The notes beneath the pieces were generated by a model. That model had not been told where the DNA came from. It saw only the letters and a list, made by a program, of their open reading frames with translations, and did not search any database. From assembly GCF_008831285.2 (NCBI RefSeq), contig NC_045142.1, positions 6,622,608 through 6,686,607 of the forward strand: a stretch of 64,000 nt of DNA, given 5' to 3'. Within the stretch, counting starts at the first letter, position 1. Every line of letters begins with the position of its first letter. The position numbers and the translations under genes were made by a program. This document shows, piece by piece, positions 35,901-48,399 of the stretch. Source of the stretch: Nymphaea colorata (taxonomy: Eukaryota > Streptophyta > Magnoliopsida > Nymphaeales > Nymphaeaceae).

Positions 35901-37123
35901 CTCCCGTAGCAAAAATTAATACTATCAGAGTAATTCTTTATATTGCATGCAATGACAATTGGCCTTTGTACCAATTAGATGTTAAAAATGCTTTCTTGCA
36001 AGGAGAGTTGAAAGAAGAAATTTATATGAAAGTTCCTCCTGGGCATTCAAAAGAAGCAAATGGTAAGCTTGCGTGTAGGTTGCATAAAACTATCTATGGT
36101 TTGAAACAATCTTCAAGAGCATCGCACTATCATCTGAGTAATTTCCTAGAACAACACAATTTTGCTAGAAGCAATGCCGACAATTCTTTGTTTATCAAAA
36201 GAAAAATTGATCATCTTATCATTATTTTGGTCTATGTTGATAACATAATTCTTACAAGAACAAATGACCAATGAATTCTGAAGACTAAAGAGCTCATTCA
36301 TGATCTTTTGACATAAAAGATTTGGGAAGGCTTCGCTATTTTTTAGGAATTGAGATAGCTCACACACAAAGGTCTTTTTCTTTCTCAATGGAAATACACG
36401 ATGGATCTGCTGAAAACAGTAGGAAAGATTGGGTGCAAGTCGATAGAGACACCTATTGAAGTTGGTCAAAAGATTGAAATTACTCCTGATGAACCTGTCA
36501 ATAACAAAGAAGGCTACCAACGCCTTGTAGGGAAGCTTATTTATTTAACTATTACAATGCTTGACATAACATGTGCAATCAATATTGTCAGTCAGTGCAT
36601 GCATGCTCGTACAGAGCATCATTGGAAAATCGTCTATCATATATTGCAGTATCTAAAGAAGGCTCCAGGACAAGGTATATGGTACAAAATGAATGGTCAT
36701 CATCAAATGTGTGGTTATACTGATGCTGATTGGGCTAGTAGTTTAGATAGAAAATCCACCACTGGTTATTATGTGTTTGTTGGAGGAAACATTGTGTCTT
36801 GGAAAAGTGAAAAACAGAGTGTAGTGTCTAGATCCAGTGCTGAGGTAGAATATCAGGCTATGGCTACAATAACAAGTGAGCTTACACAGATTAAAACTCT
36901 TGTGTCATAAATTAGATTACAAGTTGACATTCCTATTCCCTTGCATTGTGACAATCAAGCTGCAATTCCTATTGCAGCAAATCCTTGTTTTCATGAAAGG
37001 ACCAAACATATTGAAATTGATAGTCATTATATTCGTAAAAAAGTGCAAAAAAGAGAACTGTTCACACCATATACAAAAAGCTCAGATCAACTGGCAAATG
37101 GTGTTACTAAAGGTTTAAATTGA
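32954..37123 (+). pseudogene. Copia gag-pol polyprotein, degenerate
   Basis: Gag probably starts at 32954 (MAGNSSSTPN) and is soon interrupted by stops. The frame at 33543-34307 holds a zinc knuckle CTYCKKNVHTRDKC (C-x2-C-x4-H-x4-C) and a protease site reading DFGAS where DSGAS is usual. Integrase follows (about 34370-35260) with HSDVWGP and RTENGIEF, the second Asp replaced by Glu, and a stop right after the catalytic-region VAE. Reverse transcriptase (35371-36274) has CRWVAKIK, QLDVKNAFLQGEL and TIYGLKQSSRA, then YVDN where YVDD is expected. RNase H (36401-37123) has YTDADWAS, SSAEVEYQA and CDNQAA, with one stop at 36908. A polyprotein of about 1300 residues was interrupted at six or more places. 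Confidence 0.9.
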
Positions 37124-37180
37124 GATCAACATTACAAGAATCTCATCAAGTGGGGATGTACAAATATTTACACCCCACTT

Positions 37181-37189
37181 GAGGGGGAT
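37181..37189 (+). promoter_or_regulatory. Polypurine tract
   Basis: GAGGGGGAT directly before the 3' LTR, the priming site for plus-strand synthesis. Confidence 0.85.
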
Positions 37190-37481
37190 TGTTGAAGAAT
37201 CAAGTTTCCTTTCTTGTTCCCACCTGTTGGGCATATAGCCGTTCTCTCCTTGTGCATGTTTTAGAAACTATCATTGTTTCTTTTATTGTATTGCCTTGTG
37301 AGAGAGCCTTCCACATTCGTTAGGCATTCTTGTGGAAGCTCTCATATATAACGTGTATTGCCTTTGGCCCAAAATAATGAAAAAGATAGAGCGAGGTGTG
37401 GAGCCTTCGTCGTGGATGTAGGTCAAAGCAGACCAAACCATGTTAAATCTTGATTGTTTCTTGCTCGTCTTTCTCTCTGCA
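37190..37481 (+). repeat. 3' LTR of the plus-strand copia
   Basis: Starts TGTTGAAGAATC and ends CTCTGCA; same length as the 5' LTR. Confidence 0.95.
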
Positions 37482-37486
37482 GTTCC

Positions 37487-39150
37487 TTTCTCGCCAAAAC
37501 AAGGATGGAGATTTTTAAGTTACAAACTTCTGGTCTACATTGATTTAGCTTCGATTCAGAGTCTCTTAACTAATGGAGATCTTAATTTCACTCCTATATC
37601 AACAAAGATTTAGCAATCAAGAGGAAATTTAATAACATAAAAGCGATGAAATTCTAAGGTTGTGAAGTCTTTTCTACATGTCACAACAATGTCATCAAAA
37701 AACACAAAAGCTGCAACATATAGTGCGGTTGGACTTTTTCAGAAAAGAAAACTTGTATTATACAAACAGATTCTTGTCAAAGACTGATATGATTTGAATA
37801 TTTGTGTAGTGGCAAATCCACATGCATCACAGAAATTAATATTTGGCATATTTTCCCAATTTTAAATGGTGATATTCTAGCAATGTGTTCGGATGGTGTC
37901 CACAATTTTTTTTCATGGACCTTGGTCTAATCAGATTTTTTTACTTAAGCAAATTGGTCAATCCAAATCCAACCTGCTTCTGGCTCTGCCTTGAAATGCA
38001 ACTGAACGACATTGAAGTAACATTCCTTTTCAGTCGAATGCATGCAAAAGTCGAAGAATTCTCATAAAATAATATGAATATGTGAACCTCTGACTATGAA
38101 GTGTGCATTGCAGAACAAGCCACTATGTCAAGGAAAGCTAGACTTTCATTTCTCAATTCCAAAGGTTTGTCCATTGTTTTCTAAAAATGTTATGTGGTTT
38201 TAAACTAGTTGAAATTGAAGTTCAAGGAAATCCTTTTGACAAGGATGTGGATCGTGGAACTCTTGTCAACTCTAATTTGGAGCCCTCCATTTAAATGATG
38301 GTTTCCACCAGATCTTTGGTGCAGAAAAATCGAAGAGGCAAGTATTCGTGTTCTTTTCTGGTATTCCAATTCTCATTGTAACTAAGGTTATTACTTCTTT
38401 TTTTTTGGTTCAAAGGTTCTCATTATGTGCTTTTCATTTTTTGTCAAGCATAATAGTGTACTTTCCTCCAAAATATCTTTTACCATTGTCATTTCCCCTT
38501 CATTTTACAAAGGAAGGACAATTCATATTTTTAAGAGGAAAGTGCGGAGTAAAAATCATTCCTCTGTAAGTCTCCTGCTTCTTCTTTCTGGTTTAGTTTC
38601 GAGCAGTTGATGGAGAGTTTTTCTCAATTTTCTCATCAAATGGAAGTGCTTCACTTTTCTTGGCTGCATTGTATAAGTTCACATTTGTGGCCATTTGATA
38701 GTTGTTTTATACTCTTTCTTAAATTGGAAATGTGAATGATGCAATCTAATGCGTGCAAAACCATTGTTAGCTTGGTTGCTGAGCTAATGGTATGGGTAGT
38801 TGTTTATTTTAATTATGCATAACAAAAGCATTTCCCTTTAGAGACAGTGCACACCTGCAATAGTGTCGTTTGTGTTTTTCAGGTAAGAGATCGATTGGTC
38901 ATCTGTCTCTTTGTAAGACCTTTTTAATTTTGTCTTGTCGAGGATGGTTTCAAGTTTGTTAGACATTTTTCCTTCTCCATTTCTTCCTTTCTCCTTTTAG
39001 GCTTTTATGGCTTCATGGTTCCATGTTGTTGGGCGTTGCTGTTTTGGGGTTTGGGTTTAGGCAGATTTGGTTTTGGATGCACAAATAAGCTCTATTCCAA
39101 AGTGGCTTGGTCGACACCTCTTTCTCAATGGCCAAGGTGACAGGACACGA
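37487..39150. other. Intergenic, no gene recognised
   Basis: AT-rich. Short open frames at 37885-38067 and 38348-38610 have no recognisable domain. Confidence 0.45.
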
Positions 39151-39391
39151 TGCAGTTTGATGCATGTCAGCATGGAAATTAGTTTTTGGTCTACAATGCA
39201 ATATGGGACCCAAGGTGATTTGGAATCTGATACCTATAATATGCATTTGCCATTTTGGTGCAAACGCTCTAAAATATATAGCCATCATTGATTACTCTCC
39301 TTTACTATTTATAAGTAACTTTATGGATTACTTCTTTCTTCATTAATATCGTTCGATGTAAGCCTTTTAACAAGATATACAAGCATTATTA

Positions 39392-39770
39392 TTGGAGGCG
39401 CATGCCTCATTGCATGAAGTATGCGCTTGATGCACGTCACCCAGCAAAAACACATCAGAGTGGCTGGTTGATGCGGTCATGACATGATGGGTACATATCA
39501 CGAGGTTGAGGCACATGCCTCACGTGACAAAATACTTGTGCTGCTGGATCGACCTTCTGATGAAGGCTGACAATTATCACCACTCTCCAATGGACCCCGT
39601 CTCTTGGGCGACCTTAAGTCCCTTGCACAGAGATGATTTTATCTTTCTCTCTCTCTCTCTCTCTCTCTCGGTTGGTGGCTGCCAGTCAACCACGTCTGAC
39701 CACAACAGACGGCCGTGGCCTCCCCTGGGCTCTTATTTTCACATTGCTTATTGCAAATGAGGACAACTAA

Positions 39771-39821
<51 letters not shown>

Positions 39822-40344
39822 TGCTATGACTGGCATTCTTCACCTACTCTCTTCCATTTTTTTCTAATTTTTTGCAAGACGAAAGTTAAATATATATATT
39901 TTTGAAATTCTTCTCTTGGTAGTTATGAGATTATATGTTTCATCGTAATGTGTTATGGTGTTTGGTAGTCGGCTATAAGAAGAGTGGCAGCCATTCTAGT
40001 TTTGTCATATTTAGCTTTTAATTGTCTATGTGTTCACGGTAACTAATGAATTATGAGATTTTCTATCGTGTAGTGTGTTAGGTGATAGTCTATAAGTTGT
40101 TCAGTTGTGAGGTATGAACAACAGTCAACACAAGTTAAATATACTCTTTTATATTGTTCTTGCATATTTGTCATTTTAGTTGTTTTTCATGTTTTTGCAT
40201 TATTTTAGGGATATTACATACTTTATAATTTTGGTCCTGAAGCATGTGCTTTGCTTCTCCACATCACTTTCCCTTGCTTTATAAGTTCAGTGCTTCACTT
40301 TGCCTCATAATTTTAATATTAACATTGTACACAAGTGAAATTTC
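39392..40344 (+). repeat. R4 repeat, copy 2
   Basis: Reverse match to 15041-15810. Holds two CT microsatellites (39642-39669 and 39777-39817). The ends carry CGCATGCCTC and GAAGCATGTGC phrases, but no clear inverted repeats or target duplication, so its class is unknown. Confidence 0.6.
39777..39817. repeat. (CT)n microsatellite
   Basis: About 20 CT units. Confidence 0.95.
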
Positions 40345-43234
40345 ACTTTTGCCACATAAGAAACACCCTATACGCTTAAAACACAAAATTTTGAAACTTC
40401 AAGTTCTCACATCGCTATAAAAAATATTAGTTTCACTGACAGTCTGTAAACGTCAAAAAAATTGCAAAAACATGGGTATATGTATTACTGATGGCAGACC
40501 CATTCCATTAGTGTTGATGGTGTTGCTAAAGAGTTCACTGATGGTTATTACACAAACGATCGATAAATGTCCACTTACACTGATGACACCTTATCATCAG
40601 CAAACTCCAAAATTTTACTGACAGATTATTCATGTTGGTAAAAGTCCGGTCTATATTAATGTAGTGCTTTCGTCTCCAATCTTTTGCTGATGGATTCTTC
40701 ACTACCTGTAAAGTCATTTTATACTAGCATTCTTTGTTTGTCAGTCATTACCATTTTACTAATGGTAATCATCCTTCTTTAAACTTTCCTATTGACGTGC
40801 AAATAGGCTGTCGGTAATGGTTTGTTTTACTAATGGTGAAAAACATCAGTAAAACCATCTAATATTTTTATTTTATTATATTATATTACATACAACTCAA
40901 ATAATGAGAATACAAAAAAAACACATGCAATTAACATGTAAAAAACCAAAGCTGCAACTAACGCGTACAAATGAATTGTTGTTATCTTCATTAAACCTAA
41001 AATATGTCCAATAAAGTTTTTGATAATTTTAGTCCATCTTCCATATTAAAGTGGTACTTGTATATGAAATTCAATATGTTAAACAAAGTATAATAATCAA
41101 GACTTTAACTTTGGTCTACAAACATCAATGGAGCAATTGGGAGGTCTGGGCAAACCTGCATAAAAAAAAAAGTAAAGATGTTACAAAAAATGGAGGAGAC
41201 AGTTGAAAATGTAATATATTTAAAACACAACTGAATGATCCCATAAGAAAAGCCAGGATTTGATTTATACTATGTTCGAGCATATCCACCCTTTGCCCAT
41301 TTAGCCTCTAGCTCAGGGACCCTAACATAGGTTGCCTCGAGCTTAGGTACTCTAGCACGTCTCTTTGAGTTCATTATATCCTGCACATTTCTTCTCAACC
41401 ACAATTAGCTTTCCTTGTAAAGTATTGGCTTGTTTTTTGAGTGGTGCATTTTATGCTTTGAGATGACTCTTGTGTGTGCTTCCAATAAAATATAAAGGTT
41501 TCATACCTACTATTCCCATTGTGTGTACCCAACTGTGTCTATCTTCTCCCATCACTTGGGAAAGCACATCACTGCTGCTAGGTTGAATCGATTAATGCTC
41601 CCTTGGGAAAAGTAGCGATCTTTCCTTTAGTTTTTTTCAAATGCTTTACATGCAAACAAAGTTATTATACAATAACATATCTAGTCTTGTGTGAATAACA
41701 TTATAAGACTATATGTTTCAAGATTAAATTAGTTTGCATTAGTGCTGCTTCGAGTATCAATAAACATTTCAGCACATGAAAGTCAGGTCCATCTTCTCCA
41801 AACTGTACAATTGATTGGTCGTTATATGTACAATTAATTATTATTCAAATAGAAATATGAAATCAAAATAATGTCAAACTATAATTTAACTCTTTACTTT
41901 AAATCATGTGAAGCTCTATGTACCTATGGCATGTTGGTACTGCAGTTGTGCATGGTTTTGAGTAGTCTTTTCACAAGCTTTTTGCAGATCGTACATAATA
42001 TATGCTATTACATTGACTTGTATTAAGATCTATGGTACAAATTAATTCTCACTGAGTTTATAGAATTTAGACTTTTTGCCCTCTTCAATAAAATGCTTTG
42101 TCATAGATTCCAACTGATACATCTAGAGTTGCTTATTGACAAATTGGTCATTAAGAGCTTCAAAAGTTTGAAAACGTTTGTTTACTTCCCTCAATTCATG
42201 CCTCCACAATCTGAAGAAACGTGTGTATTCCTGTAATACCTACTTGTGTATGGCCAGCTTATGCACGTTAGGAACATCAAACTTATCTTGTTTTAAACTC
42301 AAAAAACTAGCTACAACTGTGGACAAATAGCATGTAACATTCACCCACTAAAATTTAAAAAGATAAAATCAATAACCTACACATGTTTACAAAAACATAT
42401 TTTAAATGAGTTAGGCAATTCCAACCACTTGTGAGTAATCAATGGCATGCATTTTGGGTCTTATGCTAGCATTTAAATATATGTTGTCAAGAATTGTGGT
42501 TCTCTGTAGATTGGCTGTTTGAGGATGTTCACACGTAGTTTATGTTTACAGCCTTGTCTCAAATTCGCAATGGCAAGAGCTCAATCCCTGGGTGGTTCTT
42601 GGTGGGGGTACTGCAAACAAGTGAATATATGTATGAATAAGTGTTATTGAATATAAACATCAGTGATTGTAAATATTTACAATTGATGAACAATGGTACT
42701 TGAACAAGATTCATCATATACGTCAACTTCTATAGTCTTATATGTCAATGGGATATACTGTCGATAGAAAGTCATCTAACAAAAAACATATTTTTACATA
42801 ATATTAGATGTAAAACAAGTGTAGATATATTACCAATATAAATAAATATAGTATTAACAAGTGTAGATTAATAGTGTCATCTTTTAACAATGCAAAATAT
42901 TAGTGTCATTTATCAATGTAAAATAACATAAAAAGGATACCATGTCAATCCATAAAGAAATATCTAACACTAGTAAACAATAATATATGTACAAACCATA
43001 CTGACTATCTTTGGGAGAATGATTAACAACAAAGTATTGTACATCCTCTCTAACCCAAGTCACAATATTATTGACATTATCAACATTAGCAATTAACATG
43101 TTATAGACGTCTACATCAATATCACAATAATTATTACTGTCAACCACTTATCTTCCTAAAACGACAAACATATCACTAGTTTTTTATTTAATAACATGTC
43201 AATCACTTTTTATCAGCTCTTCTACAAAAAAAAT

Positions 43235-43627
43235 TTATTGCAATTGTGATGTTAAGGTGAAAGGTTCATCTTTCATACATCTGAAGTTGATGTTGCTGCT
43301 CGTGAATCCAAATTCCTTTGGTTTATTGTCACGACTATGTGAACTAATTACATCATACCATTCACATTTGAATAGAACAAACTTCAGAGTCTTTGTATAG
43401 GTGACCTCCATAATGTATGTGTCAAATTCATAGTATGAAACTTCACCAATCACAAGATTCATATCCCTTAAACTTGAGAAACTACAGGTCTGTGCAATAA
43501 TGAGTACATCACTATTTTGGTACTTTATGTAGATTTCTTTGCTCTTTACATGAAATTTTAATCCCATTAGGTACAAACCACTTGTATCGCAATGCAAATT
43601 TTCTGAGAAGCTGAGACAACCATACAA
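43235..43627 (-). pseudogene. CACTA-associated DUF4216 region
   Basis: An open stretch of 130 codons with the order IKYQNSDVLIIAQT, VGEVSYYEFDTYIMEV, VLFKCEWYDV, FGFTSSNINF and DEPFTLTSQ. This is the recognisable pattern of the DUF4216 domain found next to CACTA transposases. Function is unknown. It lies downstream of the DUF4218-like region on the minus strand, as expected. No intact start or continuous gene. Confidence 0.7.
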
Positions 43628-44012
43628 TATCTTCTAGTATATGTTGACTTTGATGATCACAATGTCAACCAATCTATCACATAAAAATATGAATATTAGA
43701 TGTAATGTACGGATTATTTGTAGAGCAACTCAATGGACTTCTATGGTACCACCACAAGCCTGATCATGAAACTAATATGAAAATGTTGCTTAATTTCATG
43801 TGATCCCTGAATAAATAGATATAGGTTAAAGGGAACATGAAACCCACATACTATAAATTAATGGATATATCTTGCTGCCTAAAGAAATACTTATGCAAGA
43901 TATCATTCAATTGCCATATGATTGAATAATATATACATATGCACTTGTTGGAGTTAAGGTGTCCAATTACTCAACCACGCTTAATGGACAGCCTACTCGA
44001 ATTACAATAAAT

Positions 44013-44240
44013 TTATCTTCTGAATTCACAATAACATTGCCTATTGAAACATGTTTCAAAACCATGAAAATATGTTAAATAAAATGTCATACATTCATCT
44101 ACCAAATACTCTATTACAATAAAACCTTTTGGTTTGCTTTTATTGTGTATATAACTCTTGTTTTTCAACAAGTACCTACATAAAGATGGACCTAAACGTA
44201 CTTGCACAAATAATGAGTGTGAGATAGTAGAGTTACACAC
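44013..44240 (-). pseudogene. CACTA-associated DUF4218-like region
   Basis: Contains NKSKPKGFIVIEYLVDECMT followed by F-Y-L-T-Y-F-H-G and ETCFNRQ, matching the pattern (P-x-G-x-I-x-E-x-Y-x-x-E-E-C, then G-x-E-T-x-F-N-R) of the domain between transposase and DUF4216 in plant CACTA elements. Short and interrupted. Confidence 0.65.
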
Positions 44241-44812
44241 ATATCAATAGGTTACATCTAACGACGTTGCACAAGCCCACCCAAATGAGCCTCATGAGCT
44301 AAATAAATCATCAAATATATCACGATGTCAAAAAATGATGGTGTGAATACCATCACATAATGTGATTGCAATTTGTTATTCCATTATAGCAATTCATTAT
44401 TTGGTACAGCCTTCAAACATAACTTTATAAAAAACTTGCACAATTAAGTAACTTAAAGTTGACTTTTTTTTTGGTAATGACCTATGTACAGCCATCCATA
44501 TTAAATGTATTGGGAGGAGTTGGTCCATGTATGTATATGGTTACTTCATACGCATCTAAGAATGAGATTATGGATGACTAACAAAAAGATGCCAAATATT
44601 GTTGGCTGAGGTCATAGTTCTAAATGACTTAAACCCATTGCTAACTAAACCAAGTCATGCATTTCGAGCATTTGCTACAAAAGATGAGTTCATTTGATGA
44701 AAACTTTTCTATGTCAATCCATCTATTGAATGTTGCAAAGCTCTAGCTCTAACACGAGTTTCAAAATACCTTGTCATCTGTACATTTACATCCAACATTA
44801 AGAACATTTTTT

Positions 44813-44995
44813 TTAACTACTATGTAAAAAAATAGCACATAGTTTTGATAGGTGTCTTTTCTCATTTTTAAATGCATTTGTGGTAGATTTGTCTAATGTA
44901 TCTTTCCATCGTGACACACCACATTTGTTGCATGTATGTTTTGACATAGGCTCTTTCTTGTATGACATGAAATTATTCACGCACATATCTATCAT
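44813..44995 (-). pseudogene. CACTA TNP2-type transposase fragment
   Basis: Contains IDMCVNNFMSYKKEPMSKHT followed by CNKCGVSRWKD. This matches the conserved early part of TNP2/transposase_21 proteins, where a C-x-x-C-G-x-S-R-(W/Y)-K zinc-binding-like motif follows a cysteine-asparagine segment. The rest of the transposase on either side (roughly 44300-45700) is too decayed to follow. Confidence 0.7.
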
Positions 44996-46029
44996 TTCAT
45001 TGTGAATTCCTGATCCTACGAAGATCTTCTTGGCGAAATCTTTGGTAACTGCGTTTCAGTAGAGAAAACTTCATACAATAGATTAAGTAGCATATTGAAG
45101 AACTTGTTGCTCCACCCACATAGAAACTTGATATGAAACAAGTCAATTGAAAAATTTATTTTTGTATGTCTATTGCAGCCTAGATAAAATTCTTCTTCTA
45201 TGTGTCTATTCAGTCATCCATGCATGTCAAAATGTTCTCCTTGTTTAATAGCATGGTTGATAGGCCTAGCTAAAGCTGGTTCATCTTCATGCATGTGACA
45301 TCATCTAGCATTTTGTGCATGTCTTCAAAGTCTGTCGATGGTTGGTTAACTTCCAGCATAAGTAGCAAAACTAATTTCCCATGGCAATGCCACCACATTT
45401 ATAATTGAATGAATCAATGGCAAAAAAATATGAAATAATGCATCATGCACTTTTTGAGACTTAAAATTATTTCATTTCACACATGAACATCTCATTCTTC
45501 CATTGATAATAACATTATTAGCACTCACAAAATTAAATAAAGTGTCCACACCATTCAAATATGGTACACTGTCTCTTCTTTCTGCGAACTAACCTCAACA
45601 TCCATATCATTACAGCTTCGATCTAAATAATAACATGCGGATACATCGAGAGAAGCTAGAGGTTAACAAAAGATCTAATACCAAGATAACGTAGATGCAT
45701 GCATACAATAGACGTTCATGAATATTAGGATATGTAGGAAAGTCAATGGACCAAGATAATCAGTTGCATGCATATATAGGCATTCAAGCACTATTTCTAG
45801 CTCACACAAAAAATATAAGTAGGTGAACTACCAAACCATTGACCGGTTGAAGTTTTGATTTTCAAGTTCTATATTTAGATATAGATGTCAGTATTCTACT
45901 TTCATGTTTTTTTTCTTTGGATGTGCTTTTTTTTTTTGCTATATTTTAGCTACTATGTATCTATGTTGAAATATGTACATAATAACCAATTGATAGACAT
46001 AGTGATGCATGGAAAGAATATAATATGAA

Positions 46030-46115
46030 TGCACATGCACACATACACACACACACACATACAGCTAGGGAGAGAGAGAGAGAGAGAGAGACAGAGAGAG
46101 AGAGAGGGAGAGAGC
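46030..46115. repeat. (CA)n and (GA)n microsatellites
   Basis: CA-rich 46030-46061 and GA-rich 46070-46115 within the CACTA element. Confidence 0.9.
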
Positions 46116-46849
46116 TGATAATTGGTACGATCTTAAAAATCACAATTCAGAAAGCACGTATTCTCTAAGTTGCTGAGTAAGAATTCTACTTCAAATTAGT
46201 GCTTATATCTTCATTCAGCCTCTATTGGTGGTTAATCTTAAAGAGAAGTTAGGCAATTCAGTTAGAAATATTTTAAGAAAAGTCAAGCCATAAATTCGAA
46301 TTTTAGAGAAGTTAAGGGCATCTATTATATTTCCTGCGGCTGCATGGAATCCACATATATGCTTCTCTGCCTGCTTGAGGTTAGATATCAGTCTAAATCT
46401 CATATCGAGGACCAGAATGATGGGGAAACATGTAGCAATGGACCATGTGCATATCATCAGAGAAAAGCCACAGCTTTGAGCATGATATGAGCTTTCCACA
46501 TCAGATTATCACTTTTCTGTTCCCGCTAAACCCTTTTTTGGCTCGTGAAGCTATATAACAGGTGATAAGCATATCTACCTACTTGTGTTTTTGATGACTA
46601 CATGTTTTGTCTTGTGGGCAAAATTAACATCGCCAAAAAATATTATGAATTGACGTGCTACATGGTTATAGATTAGTATTGGAGATAGTAGAATGCCCTC
46701 ATTGAGATGTGGTGAACTATGTGTGTGATCTTAAGACTGAATTTCACTAAAGTTGAGGACAAGTTAAACGAGGTTAGTCCTCAAAACGCGACGCAAAATG
46801 TAAACATGGACACTTCTAGGGATAGCAGAGGGTCATCAAGTGAGGAGGA

Positions 46850-47345
46850 GGGCGGGTGCATCAAATGACTCATCAACTCAGATAGTTATGTAGAGTCCTC
46901 CCTGTATGATTTTTTAACTTCATTTCACAAGCTTCGTTAGCTACTTGAGAAATTTATTTACTCAAAGGAAATCTAAAGCTTGGATCATCTCCTAGGGGGA
47001 AATGAAGAATATTACACTAAAATGGAGGAAACTAATGTGATTAAGGCACCCAAGTTCTTGAAATTTCATTTGTGGATTGTAATCACATACAATATAAAAC
47101 AAAGGAAGACCTTTCTCTACGAAATACTGAGTCAATGAGATCCTGCATATAGATAGTAGACCTTTCATCCACCTCGTTTCATCCATTAGTCAAACAAAGA
47201 GAGAGAGAGAGAGTGAGAGAGAGACTGAATCAAATGGAGATAATGAAACACTCGACCGAGCAGTAGGTGGGATGGCTTTCGAGCGCCTCAAAGACAACGG
47301 GCGGAAGTGGATGGAGCGCGGGCAAACCGACGGAGAATTGGGGGT
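46850..47345 (-). repeat. CACTA 5' segment shared with copies A and B
   Basis: Reverse match to 3740-4358 and 5750-6370, covering the GA-rich run, CCATTAGTCAAACAAAG, GATCCTGCATATAGATAG, CAATATAAAACAAAGGAAGACC and the GAGGAGGAGGGCGGGTGCATC end. It ties the fragments in the tandem duplication to this element family. Confidence 0.85.
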
Positions 47346-47715
47346 GGAAGTAGATGGAGAAGCATATTGTCTGTCTCGTCAGTGAAATCAAATTTTTACT
47401 GGCAGTTTACCTTCTTCTTGTTAGTAAAAGTTAATCTTTTGTAGTGAACACCCAGTCTCTTTTCTTTCTATCTATGTCCTCCCTTTCTCTCTTAAATATT
47501 TGGAGAATTGTGTTTCTTATTTAAATGATTGTGGATCAACTTAAAGTTATACCTACTTGCTGATACTAGTTTAATAATAAAAATAAGGAGCAGCATCGGG
47601 GCAAATTAAGTGGCGGCATAAAAGATTAATTAGAGTTCTTTTTCTAAAAAGAGTTTTCTATGACCTAAGTAATGCTTTTTACGTTGATAGTGTATCAACT
47701 TAAGATTGTATATAT

Positions 47716-48236
47716 GGCAAGGCACAGGCAGAATAGGGCAGATCTCTTTAGTATATCTAGCAAACTTGTCTCTCTTCCTTCAAGCAAGAAGATAAGAATA
47801 TTACATTAATTGGTGCATTTCGTATTTTGTACCACCCACATAGAAGAAGAAAATTTCGGTTGCCTGCTGGATCATAATTTCATGGAATGCAGAGACAATT
47901 CTGGTCTTCCAGCATGTGTATGCTTGGAAACTCACAGAGCAAAAAGATAATGTCTGCTCATGATTATAAATTAACTTGCAATAAAGAAGTTTGCTCAGTA
48001 ATTTTCTTTTTCTTTCTTTATTTCTTTTTTTTTTTTGAGTTTTATTGGAGGAAACCACCTGATTGAGTGACTTTTTTGGCTGGCCTTGGGCATAAAATTC
48101 CTTCAAGTCCAATATTCAAGTACTGCTCCTATGGTCTTGATATGCAATGGCTTTAGTAAAGGGAGGTATTATTTAGACTTGAATCAATGACTGGCCGTAC
48201 CAACCACTAGCCCAACACATCTTTCTGGGCAAGTCT
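47716..48236 (-). repeat. Inverted partner of the 2.2-2.7 kb block
   Basis: Reverse match to 2181-2712, including SINE-like A and B boxes (reverse, 48200-48213 and 48176-48186) and the poly-T run at 48025-48037 that corresponds to the A-rich tail. Confidence 0.75.
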
Positions 48237-48399
48237 GCCCAGTGTTTTTGTTCGGACATGGGAACATATTTTACATCTAATCCTAGCGTTGATTCTTATT
48301 GTCTCGCTGTAGAATGATATGGAACTGCCATTGACTTGCTTGAAAATTACTGTATCATTTTTCATTTTTTCGAAAAGGGGTGCTTTCCCTTCATTTATG

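Larger units (their letters stand above)
31916..37486 (+). mobile_element. Nearly complete Ty1/copia retrotransposon
   Basis: All structural landmarks are present: 292-bp LTRs at 31921-32212 and 37190-37481, each TG...CA; a perfect primer-binding site after the 5' LTR; a polypurine tract GAGGGGGA before the 3' LTR; gag and pol in copia order between them. Flanking bases are GTTCT (31916-31920) and GTTCC (37482-37486), a 5-bp target duplication with one change. By hand count the LTRs differ at about 23 of 292 positions, so the insertion is not recent. Total length without target duplication is 5561 bp, normal for copia. The coding region is broken, so the element is not autonomous now. Confidence 0.95.
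40409..47450 (-). mobile_element. CACTA element, about 7.0 kb
   Basis: The right end (5' on the minus strand) is TCACTACAAAAG and the left end is TCGCTATAAAAA, imperfect inverted repeats of CACTA type. Both sides carry the 3-bp sequence ACA (40409-40411 and 47448-47450), a target duplication of the CACTA size, and removing the element restores an R2 sequence. Subterminal regions (40430-40870 and 47380-47440) are rich in ACTGA(C/T)GG/CAG motifs. Inside, on the minus strand, are remnants of the TNP2-type transposase and the DUF4218 and DUF4216 domains that typically accompany it. Frames are broken throughout, so it is defective. Its 5' part matches the CACTA fragments at 3.1-6.4 kb. Confidence 0.85.
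39155..47690 (-). repeat. R2 repeat, reversed copy split by nested insertions
   Basis: Three separated pieces line up with one reversed R2 copy: 39155-39391 (GTTTGATGCATGTCAGCATG, AAGGTGATTTGGAATC), 40345-40411 (TAAGAAACACCCTATACGC to GTTCTCACA) and 47448-47690 (CTCTTAAATATTTG, AGTTATACCTACTTGCTGATAC). The reversed copy at 24830-26105 has the same landmarks without the gaps. R4 fills the first gap and the CACTA element the second. Confidence 0.65.

Noticed and set aside
36146-36520. Minus-strand 124-codon frame
   Set aside because: Antisense shadow of the copia reverse transcriptase and RNase H region on the plus strand.
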